NCBI GenBank assembly: GCA_018333995.1
Contig: JAGXSG010000007.1
Coordinates: forward strand, 1 to 64,000
Source of the DNA: Clostridiales bacterium
Lineage (GTDB): Bacteria; Actinomycetota; Coriobacteriia; Anaerosomatales; SLCP01
Direction: 5' to 3'
Length of the DNA: 64,000 nucleotides
The notes below the pieces were generated by a model that did no database searches, was not told where the DNA came from, and saw only the letters and a program-made list of their open reading frames with translations. The translations under genes and the position numbers were made by a program. This document shows, one piece after another, positions 26,200 through 34,739 of this stretch; the first letter of the stretch is position 1, and each line of letters begins with the position of its first letter.

Positions 26200-26233
26200 T
26201 TGCACGGTTGCCGTGATAGTGGGTATACTCACT
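26200..26233 (+). promoter_or_regulatory. promoter and dyad operator of the HigBA-like pair
   Basis: TTGCAC (26200-26205) and TATACT (26224-26229) are separated by 18 bp. The -10 lies inside the near-palindrome AGTGGGTATACTCACT (26218-26233), with one mismatched pair around a GTATAC core. HigA-type antitoxins usually repress their own promoter, so this is a reasonable operator. Confidence 0.55.
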
Positions 26234-26252
26234 CCGTGACCAGGGAGGCCCA

Positions 26253-26546
26253 TTGATCGTCTCGTTCGGCGACCGCGCGACAGAGGACCTGTACCATGGC
26301 CGGTCCACCAGCGGGGCGCGTCGGTTTCCAAACGACATCGTGAACCTTGCCTTGGTCAAGCTGGATATGCTCAACGGTGCCGCGGCGGTACTCGATCTGA
26401 AGTCGCCACCCGGCAATCGGTTGGAGGCGCTCAAGGGCGACCTGAAGGGTTTCCACTCGATCAGGGTGAACGACCAATGGCGGATCGTGTTCAGTTGGCA
26501 GAACAACGGCGCTCACGACGTCCGGCTGATGGACTATCACAAGTAG
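26253..26546 (+). CDS. higB: HigB-like (RelE superfamily) toxin
   Basis: 97 residues. TTG at 26253 follows AGGGAGG. The pattern LDLKSPPGNRLEALKGDLKGFHSIRVNDQWRIVFSW matches HigB-type mRNA interferases that cut transcripts on the ribosome. Toxin-first order and a 12-bp gap to the antitoxin gene are typical of higBA. No truncation seen. Confidence 0.88.
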   Translation: MIVSFGDRATEDLYHGRSTSGARRFPNDIVNLALVKLDMLNGAAAVLDLKSPPGNRLEALKGDLKGFHSIRVNDQWRIVFSWQNNGAHDVRLMDYHK

Positions 26547-26557
26547 GAGGCGTGACC

Positions 26558-26845
26558 ATGATTCCGGAAAACCGCATACCCACTCATCCCGGCGTGATTT
26601 TGAGCCAGGAGTTTCTCGCCCCGCTCGGTATCACCCAGGTCGCCTTCGCCGCGCACCTGGGTGTTCCCGTCCAGCGCATCAACGAGTTGATTCGCGGCAA
26701 GCGGGGTGTGACGCCGGAGACGGCGTGGCTGCTCTCTGAGGCGCTCAACACGACTCCGGAGTTCTGGATCAACCTGCAAACGGCACATGATTTGGCACGC
26801 AGTCGCCCGTCGGAGCCGTTGAAGCCGCTCGCCGCAATCGCGTGA
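26558..26845 (+). CDS. higA: HigA-like antitoxin with HTH domain
   Basis: 95 residues from ATG at 26558, 7 nt after TAGGAGG; GTG at 26552 is possible. A helix-turn-helix (ITQVAFAAHLGVPVQRINELIRGKRGVTPETAWLLSEAL, about 25-65) is followed by TTPEFWINLQTAHDLA, both standard for HigA/VapI-type antitoxins. It should bind HigB and repress the promoter at 26200-26229. Confidence 0.9.
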   Translation: MIPENRIPTHPGVILSQEFLAPLGITQVAFAAHLGVPVQRINELIRGKRGVTPETAWLLSEALNTTPEFWINLQTAHDLARSRPSEPLKPLAAIA

Positions 26846-26977
26846 GCACCCGCGAATCTCAATAGCAACACTTGACTTGCTGCGTTCGCAGGTTATCCGC
26901 TACACGACTAGCCGGAAGCTGGCCCGCTGGGTATCCACTTTCAGGAATACCCGTCCACGATGCCTTCGGAGGCCGCG

Positions 26978-27219
26978 ATGAACGAGTCGGGTTCCCTGCT
27001 GGAGTCCGTGTTTGCCGCAGGTGATGCTGGCGACACGGATGCATTCAGCAAGTTTATGCATGACGACGTCATAGTGCATGCCCCTGCCGGTCTCTCGACA
27101 CGCGGACTCGGTCGAGAGTTCAGAATCAACCAGGCCGTGTTCGCCCACGTCCGCGACGGCAAGAGCTATGGGAGATCGTCGATGTGGACTCGTTGCGCGA
27201 GCAGTTGTACGGCGAGTGA
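26978..27219 (+). pseudogene. SnoaL/NTF2-like gene, broken
   Basis: ATG at 26978 follows CGGAGG. SESLLESVFAAGDAGDTDAF-like start and FMHDDVIVHAPAGLSTRGLG resemble SnoaL-like polyketide-cyclase folds. The middle of the domain is missing (about 40 residues), leaving only QAVFAHVRDGK. The end EIVDVDSLREQLYGE lies in a different frame after 27170. The gene therefore has both an internal deletion and a frameshift. It is probably non-functional. Confidence 0.6.
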
Positions 27220-27306
27220 TCGAGTTCCTGCCTGAAAGCGCATAGTGCGCAGCTCCTTCGCCATCGTGAACCTGGCCCCACCGTTCCAGCGAATCGCGCA
27301 CTCACC

Positions 27307-27315
27307 TGATACACT
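27307..27315 (+). promoter_or_regulatory. extended -10 close to the lepA start
   Basis: TGATACACT fits TG-N-TACACT and ends 9 bp before the lepA ATG (27325). Transcription would begin within a few bases of the start codon, and no ribosome-binding site is present. The -35 is weak. Confidence 0.3.
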
Positions 27316-27324
27316 TTCGCAGAC

Positions 27325-29127
27325 ATGAGCGACCCCACCCACATACGCAACTTCTCTATCATCGCGCACATCGATCACGGAAAGTCGACGCTCGCCGACA
27401 GGGTTCTCGAGCTGACGCATACCGTCGCCGATCGCGACATGGTCGAGCAGGTTCTCGACTCGATGGACATCGAGCGCGAGCGCGGCATCACGATCAAGGC
27501 CCAAGCGGTGCGTGTTCTCTACACTGCCGAGAACGGCGAGACGTATCAGCTCAACCTCATCGACACTCCCGGACACGTTGACTTCACGTACGAGGTATCG
27601 CGCTCACTTCAAGCCTGTGAAGGCGTCATCTTGGTTGTGGATGCCGCTCAGGGCGTGGAAGCCCAGACCGTGGCTAACGCCATGATGGCGATGAACGCGG
27701 GCCTTGAGATCATCCCGCTCATCAACAAGATCGATCTTCCCGCCGCCGATCCAGACCGGGTGCGCCACGAGATTGAAGAAGGCCTCGCTATTCCTGCCGA
27801 TGACGCGGTGCTTGCCAGCGGTAAGACCGGTGAGGGTGTCCGAGAGGCGCTTGAAGCGGTCATCACGCGGATTCCACCACCCAGGGGTGATGCTGAAGCA
27901 CCGTTGAAGGCGCTCATCTTCGACTCGTACTTCGATGCGTATCGGGGAGTCGTTGCGCTCGTTCGCATCATCGACGGTTCGGTGCGCAAGGGCCTGAAGA
28001 TCCGCATGCTGGCGACCGGCGTCGTGACAGATGTTGAAGAGGTTGGTGTTCGGCGCCCTGCCAACATGCCCGTTGACGAGCTCGGGGTAGGGGAGGTGGG
28101 ATACCTCATCACCGGACTCAAAGACCCGGCGCTCGTCAAAGTTGGAGACACCGTCACCGTCGCGAGGCACGGGGTGACGGAGCCGCTGCCGGGGTATCGC
28201 GAGGTCAAGCCGATGGTCTACGCGGGCCTCTATCCGATAGACGGGGACCAGTATCCGGATCTGCGTGACGCGCTCGACAAACTCAAGCTCAACGATCCGG
28301 CGCTCGTCTACGATCCGGAGTCGAGCCACGCTCTCGGCTTCGGGTTTCGCGTAGGGTTTCTCGGCTTGCTACATATGGAAGTGATCAAGGAGCGCCTCGA
28401 GCGCGAGTTCGGCCTTGATCTGCTCGCCACCGCTCCCAGCGTGGAGTACCGCGTCTTCAAGACCAACGGCGAGCTCGTCATCGTGCACTCTCCCCAAGAC
28501 ATGCCGGAACCCGGACACATCGACCGGATCGAGGAGCCGTTTCTTAAGGCGACTGTGCTCGTGCCACCTGAATACGTTGGCGCTGTGATGGAGCTGGCGG
28601 AAAGCCGCCGGTCGACGTTTAAAGACATGCAGTACCTCTCTGCCACGACGGTCGAGATGCACTACGAGACCCCGCTTTCCGAGCTCATCATGGACTTCTT
28701 CGACCAGCTCAAAAGCCGTACCCGCGGCTATGCGAGTCTCGATTACGAGTACATCGGCTACAGGCCTGGCAACCTCGTCAAACTCGACATCTTGCTCGCC
28801 GGCAAAGCGATCGACGCGCTTTCGTTCATCGTTCACCGCGACAAGGCGTATGCGAGAGGCAAGGTGCTTACCGAGAAGCTCCGCGAGATCATCCCCCGGC
28901 AGATGTTTGAGGTTCCGATTCAAGCGGCGATCGGCGGCAAGATCCTCGCGCGCGAGACGGTGCGCGCAAAGCGCAAGGACGTGCTTGCGAAGTGCTACGG
29001 CGGCGACATCACCCGTAAGCGCAAACTGCTCGAGAAGCAGAAGGCTGGCAAGAAACGGATGAAATCTGTCGGAGCGGTAGAGGTGCCCCAGGAGGCGTTC
29101 ATGGCGATTCTCAAGGTCGATGAGTAG
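27325..29127 (+). CDS. lepA: elongation factor 4
   Basis: 600 residues, full length. GTPase motifs: AHIDHGKST (14-22), ERGITI, DTPGH and NKIDLP. C-terminal LepA-specific domain ends in [22 protein letters not shown]4 acts on ribosomes during elongation or initiation stress. Start ATG at 27325 matches the family N terminus. hemW, often next to lepA, is not found here; hrcA follows after an 80-bp promoter region. Confidence 0.97.
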   Translation: MSDPTHIRNFSIIAHIDHGKSTLADRVLELTHTVADRDMVEQVLDSMDIERERGITIKAQAVRVLYTAENGETYQLNLIDTPGHVDFTYEVSRSLQACEGVILVVDAAQGVEAQTVANAMMAMNAGLEIIPLINKIDLPAADPDRVRHEIEEGLAIPADDAVLASGKTGEGVREALEAVITRIPPPRGDAEAPLKALIFDSYFDAYRGVVALVRIIDGSVRKGLKIRMLATGVVTDVEEVGVRRPANMPVDELGVGEVGYLITGLKDPALVKVGDTVTVARHGVTEPLPGYREVKPMVYAGLYPIDGDQYPDLRDALDKLKLNDPALVYDPESSHALGFGFRVGFLGLLHMEVIKERLEREFGLDLLATAPSVEYRVFKTNGELVIVHSPQDMPEPGHIDRIEEPFLKATVLVPPEYVGAVMELAESRRSTFKDMQYLSATTVEMHYETPLSELIMDFFDQLKSRTRGYASLDYEYIGYRPGNLVKLDILLAGKAIDALSFIVHRDKAYARGKVLTEKLREIIPRQMFEVPIQAAIGGKILARETVRAKRKDVLAKCYGGDITRKRKLLEKQKAGKKRMKSVGAVEVPQEAFMAILKVDE

Positions 29128-29154
29128 CGCGCCAGGATGTCCTCGCGCGGTGGC

Positions 29155-29181
29155 TTGGCACTCGCTACAATAGAGTGCTAG
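29155..29181 (+). promoter_or_regulatory. CIRCE operator of hrcA-dnaJ
   Basis: TTGGCACTC (29155-29163) and GAGTGCTAG (29173-29181) are separated by exactly 9 bp. This is the CIRCE inverted repeat bound by HrcA, with one substitution in each outer arm. A TACAAT -10-like element (29166-29171) lies in the spacer, so HrcA would block RNA polymerase directly. It ends 24 bp before hrcA. Confidence 0.93.
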
Positions 29182-29205
29182 ATTCGCCGGAAGGAGCGGG
29201 AAGAG

Positions 29206-30237
29206 ATGTTGAGCGAACGCAGGCGTCTGGTGTTGAAGGCGCTTGTCGAAGAGTACATCGGGAGCGGACAGCCAGTAGGGTCGCAGTGTCTTGTTGATCG
29301 CTACCGGCTGGGCTGTAGCCCCGCCACGGTAAGAAGCGAGCTTTCCGCGCTCGAAGAGACCGGCTACGTCTACCAACCGCACGTCTCCTCCGGTCGTGTG
29401 CCCACGGACATCGGCTACCGCTCGTTCGTCGACGACTTGATCGTCTCGGACGGCATCGCCCGTCTCGATGTGGCTGTGGAGCTACGCAGCAAACACCTTG
29501 CGCTTGCGAGTGAACTTGATTCCCTCATGCGCCAGACATCGGCGCTCCTGTCACACTTGACGCACTACGTCGCGGTTGTACTCGCTCCGGCGCTCGACGT
29601 GTCCCGTGTCCGCAAGGTCGACCTCGTTCCGATGGGGCCGCGCCGCGCGCTTCTCGTGCTGATCACTGAGGGAGGCCAAGTGGTCAACAGGCACATCGCA
29701 CTCGCCGAGGAGGCCACTCCGGATCTTCTCGCCGAGGTGGAGCGGGCGCTCAACGCTCGTCTCGACGGCAAGAGGGCGGTCGAGGTTCGCCCGCTCGCTG
29801 AAGCCGCGCACGACAACCACCTCAAAGAGGAGCTTTTCAGTGAGGTGATGGGTCACGTCGTCGCGTGCCTCGAGCAGGCTGATCGCGACCGGCTCTACCA
29901 CGTGGGCGTGCCGGAGCTGCTTCGGCTCCCCGAGTTCGCCGACGCCGGACTCGCCGTCCCGCTGCTCTGTGTTCTTGAGGACGGCCTTGCGCTCCTCAGC
30001 GCGTTCCAGGAAGTCGTGCGCTCAGGCGGGCTGACTGTGCGCATCGGCCACGAGAACACCTTGAGCGAACTCGGCCAGATGAGTCTTGTTGCTACTCGCT
30101 ACGGTTCACCGAGTGCTGATGGCATGGTAGGCGTCATCGGTCCGACCCGCATGGACTACTCGAGGGCGATAGCGGCGGTCCACTGTGTGGCTGAGGGTTT
30201 AAACGAGGTGCTCGACGGCCCGGGAGCGTACGCGTGA
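29206..30237 (+). CDS. hrcA: heat-shock repressor HrcA
   Basis: 343 residues. N-terminal winged helix (RLVLKALVEEYIGSGQPVGSQCL, then SPATVRSELSALEETGYV and HVSSGRVPTDIGYR). The C-terminal domain has VGVPELLRLPEF. HrcA represses chaperone genes through CIRCE and refolds with GroEL. ATG at 29206 follows AAGGAG. dnaJ lies 56 bp downstream; grpE and dnaK are not in the window. Confidence 0.95.
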   Translation: MLSERRRLVLKALVEEYIGSGQPVGSQCLVDRYRLGCSPATVRSELSALEETGYVYQPHVSSGRVPTDIGYRSFVDDLIVSDGIARLDVAVELRSKHLALASELDSLMRQTSALLSHLTHYVAVVLAPALDVSRVRKVDLVPMGPRRALLVLITEGGQVVNRHIALAEEATPDLLAEVERALNARLDGKRAVEVRPLAEAAHDNHLKEELFSEVMGHVVACLEQADRDRLYHVGVPELLRLPEFADAGLAVPLLCVLEDGLALLSAFQEVVRSGGLTVRIGHENTLSELGQMSLVATRYGSPSADGMVGVIGPTRMDYSRAIAAVHCVAEGLNEVLDGPGAYA

Positions 30238-30293
30238 GAGCGTAACGAACCGCGTGCGATGTGGCGGCAATAATCAATTGACGGAGGGTGACT

Positions 30294-31421
30294 GTGCCAG
30301 CGGGTACGAAGGATTACTATGCGGTGCTCGGCGTATCGACCGACGCGAGCGAATCAGAGATTAAGAAGGCGTTCAGACGCAAGGCGCGCGAGTGCCACCC
30401 CGACGTGTGTGGCGACCACGACGCCGAAGACCGCTTCAAGGCGGTCAACGAAGCTTACGACGTCTTGTCCGACCCTGCCAAGCGCGACGTGTACGACCGG
30501 TACGGCACCACCGATCCCCGCGCCGGGGGTGGCTACGGTCCGGATATCGGCGACATATTTGGCGGCGGCTTTGGAATGGAAGACCTGTTCAGCGCGTTTT
30601 TTGGCGGGATGGCCGGTGGCGGTTCGGGGCGCCGGGTTCGCCGAGAAGGACGCGATATGGCCATGCAGCTCGTCATCACGCTCGAAGAGGCTGCCGAGGG
30701 CGTCGAGAAGGAGACATACCTCAACCGCCTCGTTCCGTGTGATGAGTGTGCTGCCACCGGCTCAAGCGACGGATCGCAGCCGAGTGCGTGCGCCACGTGC
30801 AACGGGACAGGTCAGCGTCGCACCGAGCGCCGGACGTTCCTCGGCGTGATGCAGACGCTTACCCCGTGTGAACCGTGCGGCGGGACCGGCGAGACCATCG
30901 CGTCGGCGTGTTCCGAGTGTCAGGGGCAGGGCCGTGTGCCCGACCGCGAACACGTGACCATTCCTATACCCGCTGGCATCGACGACGGTATGCAGGTAAG
31001 AGTGCCCGGCCATGGCGAAGCTGGTGTTCGCGGCGCGACTTCCGGCGACCTCATCGTGACGGTGCGCGTTGCCCCTCACGAGTATCTGCATCGCGAGGGG
31101 GCAGACCTGCACGCGCGTATGCCGCTTACTGTCACCCAGGCGGTCCTCGGGGCCGAGGTGACCCTCGCCGGGCTTGCCGGTGACGTGACGGTCGAAGTTC
31201 CAGCGGGGACACAGCACGGCGATGTGCTCAGGGTGCGTGGTGCGGGGATGCCGCGCGTGCGCGGTGGCTCCCGTGGCGATTTGCACGTCCACGCTGCTGT
31301 CGACATCCCCCGAAAGCTCACTAAACGTCAGCGTGAGCTGTTCGGGGAGCTTTCGGAGACGTTCGGTGAGGCCGCGCGGCCTACCACGTTTGAGCGGCTC
31401 AAAGACTGGCTTTCAGGATAG
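30294..31421 (+). CDS. dnaJ: chaperone DnaJ
   Basis: 375 residues. The J domain has HPD (in ECHPDVC); a Gly/Phe-rich linker follows (about 75-115). Four zinc-binding CxxCxGxG-type repeats are visible: CDECAATG, CATCNGTG, CEPCGGTG and CSECQGQG. GTG at 30294 is preferred to GTG at 30288 because GGAGG lies at 30283-30287. It stimulates DnaK ATPase. It is probably co-regulated with hrcA through CIRCE. Confidence 0.95.
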   Translation: MPAGTKDYYAVLGVSTDASESEIKKAFRRKARECHPDVCGDHDAEDRFKAVNEAYDVLSDPAKRDVYDRYGTTDPRAGGGYGPDIGDIFGGGFGMEDLFSAFFGGMAGGGSGRRVRREGRDMAMQLVITLEEAAEGVEKETYLNRLVPCDECAATGSSDGSQPSACATCNGTGQRRTERRTFLGVMQTLTPCEPCGGTGETIASACSECQGQGRVPDREHVTIPIPAGIDDGMQVRVPGHGEAGVRGATSGDLIVTVRVAPHEYLHREGADLHARMPLTVTQAVLGAEVTLAGLAGDVTVEVPAGTQHGDVLRVRGAGMPRVRGGSRGDLHVHAAVDIPRKLTKRQRELFGELSETFGEAARPTTFERLKDWLSG

Positions 31422-31493
31422 CTGCCCGCATGTCCGTCGGCGTGGAAGTCTCGTAAAAATCCGCGCGGGTCAGATCCGTGCGAAAGGATACCG

Positions 31494-32282
31494 ATGGCCC
31501 TGCACCGATTCTTCCTCACTGGGCCGCTCCCGGCAGACGTGAGTGCTGACCAAATCGTCACCCTTGCGCTCGACATGCGTGACGTTCGACACGCTACCCG
31601 CGTGTTGCGCCTCGGTCCTGGCGGCCAGATCGTTGTGGTCGACACGGGTGGCGCGGTATGGAAGGCGCGGATCACCTCGGCGAGTGATGCCGGGATCGTC
31701 GTAGCTCTCATTGAGCGCGTTGAAGACGAGAGGCTTCCCTACGTCACTCTCGTAGCGGGCGTGACCAAGGGCGACAAGATTGATCTTGCCGTCGAGAAGT
31801 GCGTCGAGATCGGCGTAAGCCGCGTCACGCCTATTCTCGCCGAGCGTTCCGTCGTTCGCTTTACTCCCGAGAAAGCCTCGGCGAGAGGGGATCGTTGGCG
31901 CAGAGTCGCTGCGGCTGCCGCGAAGCAGGCGCAGAGGGCTTCGGTCCCGGTGGTAGATGACCCGGTAGCTCTCTTTGAGGTCGCGCAGGCGATCATCGAC
32001 TCGCATGACGTCGTGCTCGTGGCGTGGGAGGATGCGGCGGCGACCGCTCCTGGGATCGGTGAGGCGCTCGATGAGGCGGGAGCGAATGCCGAGAGCCGCG
32101 TGGCCGTGGTTGTGGGGCCAGAGGGAGGGCTTACCGCCGCCGAAGTGTACGCTTTCGAGCGGGCTGGCGCACGTGCGGTCTCGCTTGGCGGGTGCGTTCT
32201 GCGCGCTGAGACCGCCGGGATCGTCGCGGCGGCCGTGGCCCTCTACGAACTGGGCGCACTTGGAGGTCGAGCGCGTGGCTGA
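31494..32282 (+). CDS. rsmE: 16S rRNA (uracil1498-N3)-methyltransferase
   Basis: 262 residues. N-terminal PUA-like domain (RFFLTGPL, HATRVLRLGPG) and C-terminal SPOUT knot domain with VVVGPEGGLTAAEV and LGGCVLRAETAGI. Methylates U1498 of 16S rRNA in assembled 30S subunits using AdoMet. ATG at 31494 follows GAAAGGA. The mtaB gene begins inside its last codons. Confidence 0.95.
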   Translation: MALHRFFLTGPLPADVSADQIVTLALDMRDVRHATRVLRLGPGGQIVVVDTGGAVWKARITSASDAGIVVALIERVEDERLPYVTLVAGVTKGDKIDLAVEKCVEIGVSRVTPILAERSVVRFTPEKASARGDRWRRVAAAAAKQAQRASVPVVDDPVALFEVAQAIIDSHDVVLVAWEDAAATAPGIGEALDEAGANAESRVAVVVGPEGGLTAAEVYAFERAGARAVSLGGCVLRAETAGIVAAAVALYELGALGGRARG

Positions 32283-33588
32283 CGGCATCACGGGTCAAAG
32301 CGTCGCCTTCACGACGCTTGGCTGCAAGGTCAACCGTGTCGAGAGCGACACCATCGCGGCTCACCTGCTTGAGGCCGGCGTGCGACTCACAGAGACCCTG
32401 GAAGCAGACGTGATCGTCGTAAACACCTGCACGGTCACTGGCGAGGCCGATCGCAAGGCCCGCAAGGCCGTGCGCCGTGCGCTCTCACAGCCTCGCAACC
32501 CCACTGTTGTGGTGACGGGTTGTCTTGCGGCGCTCGACACGGGTGCTTTGGCGGCTCTTGGCGACCGGGTCGTAGTGGTGGCGGACAAAGAGGAGGCTTT
32601 CCGGAAGATCACCGAGCTGCTCGGCAGGCGCAGCGGTGAGACGGCCCCCGGCTCCGCAGAGAGAGCCGCCGCTGAAGACGTCCTCAAGACAGGCGGTGCG
32701 CTGCGCGCGAATGAGGGATTTAGGACCCGGGTCGCGGTCAAGATCCAGGACGGCTGCGACGCGTATTGCACATACTGCATCGTGCCCTACGCCCGCGGTG
32801 GCCCCAGCTCTGTCCCGCTTCGAGACATCGTCATCCAGGTTGGTGCCCTCGCCGAGGCGGGAACGAGTGAGGTCGTGCTCACCGGAATCAACCTCGGCAG
32901 GTATAGGGATCCCGCTACCGGCGCCGTACTCGCTGACGTGGTCAGCGCACTCGATACCACGGGGATTTCCCGCATCCGCCTTTCTAGCCTCGAGCCAGCG
33001 GACCTCACGCCGCACCTGCTCGATGCGCTCGCCTCAAGCCGTGCTCTCTGCGCGCACCTGCACGTGCCTTTGCAGGCCGGGTCTGACCGTATCCTCTCGG
33101 CGATGGGTCGGCCCTACACGGCCTCCGGGTACGCTGTCACGATCGCAGCGGCTCGCGAGGCGCTGCCGGGGCTTTCGGTTACCACCGACGTGATCGCTGG
33201 CTTTCCTGGCGAGACCCATGCAGAGGCCGAGCGCACGCGTGAGTTCGTGCGCGATCTGGGATTCGCGCGCCTCCATGTGTTTCGTTACTCGCGCCGAGAG
33301 GGGGCACCTGCCGCCCAAATGTCCGGACACCTTCCTGCGAAAACGATCGCCGTCCGAGCGAGAGAGCTGCGTTCACTCGACGAGTCCTTGAGGCAGCAAC
33401 ACGCCGCATCGCGCATCGGCACGACTGTTGAGGTGCTCGTCGAGTCGGTCAAGGACGGCATTGCCACAGGCACCACACGCGAGTACCTGACCCTTGCCGC
33501 GCCCGCGGCGCACTACGCTCCCGGTTCGCTCGGCCATGCGTGTGTGGTCGGGCGGCGGGAGGCGACCCTCATCGGCGAGTGGGCGTGA
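32275..33588 (+). CDS. mtaB: tRNA t6A37 methylthiotransferase MtaB
   Basis: 437 residues from GTG at 32275, overlapping rsmE by 8 bases, 8 nt after TTGGAGG. N-terminal MTTase domain with TLGCKVNRVESD, radical SAM cluster motif CDAYCTYC (C161, C165, C168), and a C-terminal TRAM domain (GTTVEVLVESVKDG). It inserts sulfur and a methyl group to form ms2t6A in tRNAs that read ANN codons. The rsmE-mtaB order is common in Gram-positive bacteria. Confidence 0.94.
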   Translation: MADGITGQSVAFTTLGCKVNRVESDTIAAHLLEAGVRLTETLEADVIVVNTCTVTGEADRKARKAVRRALSQPRNPTVVVTGCLAALDTGALAALGDRVVVVADKEEAFRKITELLGRRSGETAPGSAERAAAEDVLKTGGALRANEGFRTRVAVKIQDGCDAYCTYCIVPYARGGPSSVPLRDIVIQVGALAEAGTSEVVLTGINLGRYRDPATGAVLADVVSALDTTGISRIRLSSLEPADLTPHLLDALASSRALCAHLHVPLQAGSDRILSAMGRPYTASGYAVTIAAAREALPGLSVTTDVIAGFPGETHAEAERTREFVRDLGFARLHVFRYSRREGAPAAQMSGHLPAKTIAVRARELRSLDESLRQQHAASRIGTTVEVLVESVKDGIATGTTREYLTLAAPAAHYAPGSLGHACVVGRREATLIGEWA

Positions 33589-33680
33589 GTGTGAGCTGAC
33601 GCACGGGTGGTAGAATTGAGGGAGACAAGCGGCGTCCGGCACGGTTGACGCCGCACACACGGACAGAAGGTGCACACACG

Positions 33681-34706
33681 GTGGATTCAGCCCAGATTCG
33701 TCTCGTCGTGCCGCCCGAACTCGACATGACCGACCTGCTCGGACAAGCCGACGGAGTGTTACGCATGATCGAGGCACACTTCGAACCTCAGATCACGGTG
33801 CGCGGAAATGAGATCACCATCTCAGGGCAGGCTGCCCAGAGCCAGGTGGTATCGGCGCTCTTTGCCGAGATGATCTCGCTTGTGCAGAAGGGCGAGCGAC
33901 TCACTCCGGAGAGCCTCGAGCGCTCCATCGAGTTGCTTGAGGGCGGGGAGTGTTCTCCGAGCGCGCTTTATGCGGACGTCCTGCTCACCCACAAGGGCAA
34001 GCAGTTGAGGCCCAAGACGGCCGGACAGAAGCGCTACGTCGACGCGATCCGCGCGAACACGGTGACGTTTGGCATCGGGCCGGCTGGTACAGGCAAGACC
34101 TACCTGGCGATGGCGATGGCGGTCGACGCCCTCAAGAAGCGGGAGGTAGGGCGGATCATCCTCACTCGGCCCGCTGTCGAGGCGGGCGAGAGTCTCGGCT
34201 ATCTTCCTGGCACGCTGTACGAGAAGGTCGACCCGTACCTGCGGCCGCTTTACGACGCGCTGTTCGACATGATGGACATCGAAAAGTCGCAACAGTTCAT
34301 GGATAGGGGCATCATCGAAGTCGCGCCGCTGGCGTTCATGCGCGGCCGAACGCTAAACGACAGTTTCATCATCTTGGACGAGGCGCAAAACACGAGCCCA
34401 GAACAGATGAAGATGTTCCTCACACGGCTGGGTTTTGGGAGCAAGGTGGTGATCACCGGAGACGTGACGCAGATCGACCTGCCCAAGGGCAAGTCAGGTC
34501 TCAAGCAGGTGCGCGAAATACTCATGGACGTGAGCGAGATTGCCTTCGTGGAACTCGACTCAAAAGACGTGGTGCGCCACAAGCTCGTTCAGCGGATCGT
34601 CAACGCGTACCACGTCTTCGAGGAGGCCCGCGCTTCCGCTTCCGCCACCGTAACCGCCGCAGCAGCGGCAGACATCGCCGGTCGACGTCAGGACCGGACG
34701 CCGTGA
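33681..34706 (+). CDS. phoH: PhoH-family ATPase
   Basis: 341 residues from GTG at 33681; TTG at 33645 would add 12 unlike residues. An N-terminal KH-like region (about 1-90) precedes the ATPase core. The Walker A motif is GPAGTGKT (133-140) and the Walker B-like motif is FIILDEAQN, followed by SKVVITGDVTQIDLP. The function of PhoH/YbeZ proteins is linked to RNA metabolism with YbeY, whose gene lies two genes on. Confidence 0.94.
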   Translation: MDSAQIRLVVPPELDMTDLLGQADGVLRMIEAHFEPQITVRGNEITISGQAAQSQVVSALFAEMISLVQKGERLTPESLERSIELLEGGECSPSALYADVLLTHKGKQLRPKTAGQKRYVDAIRANTVTFGIGPAGTGKTYLAMAMAVDALKKREVGRIILTRPAVEAGESLGYLPGTLYEKVDPYLRPLYDALFDMMDIEKSQQFMDRGIIEVAPLAFMRGRTLNDSFIILDEAQNTSPEQMKMFLTRLGFGSKVVITGDVTQIDLPKGKSGLKQVREILMDVSEIAFVELDSKDVVRHKLVQRIVNAYHVFEEARASASATVTAAAAADIAGRRQDRTP

Positions 34707-34739
34707 TAGTGTCGCGGCGTCGAGATGCCGGGATAGCCG

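Noticed and set aside
28369-29382. 337-codon minus-strand frame opposite lepA and hrcA
   Set aside because: Runs through lepA, the CIRCE element and the hrcA start; a codon-bias shadow.
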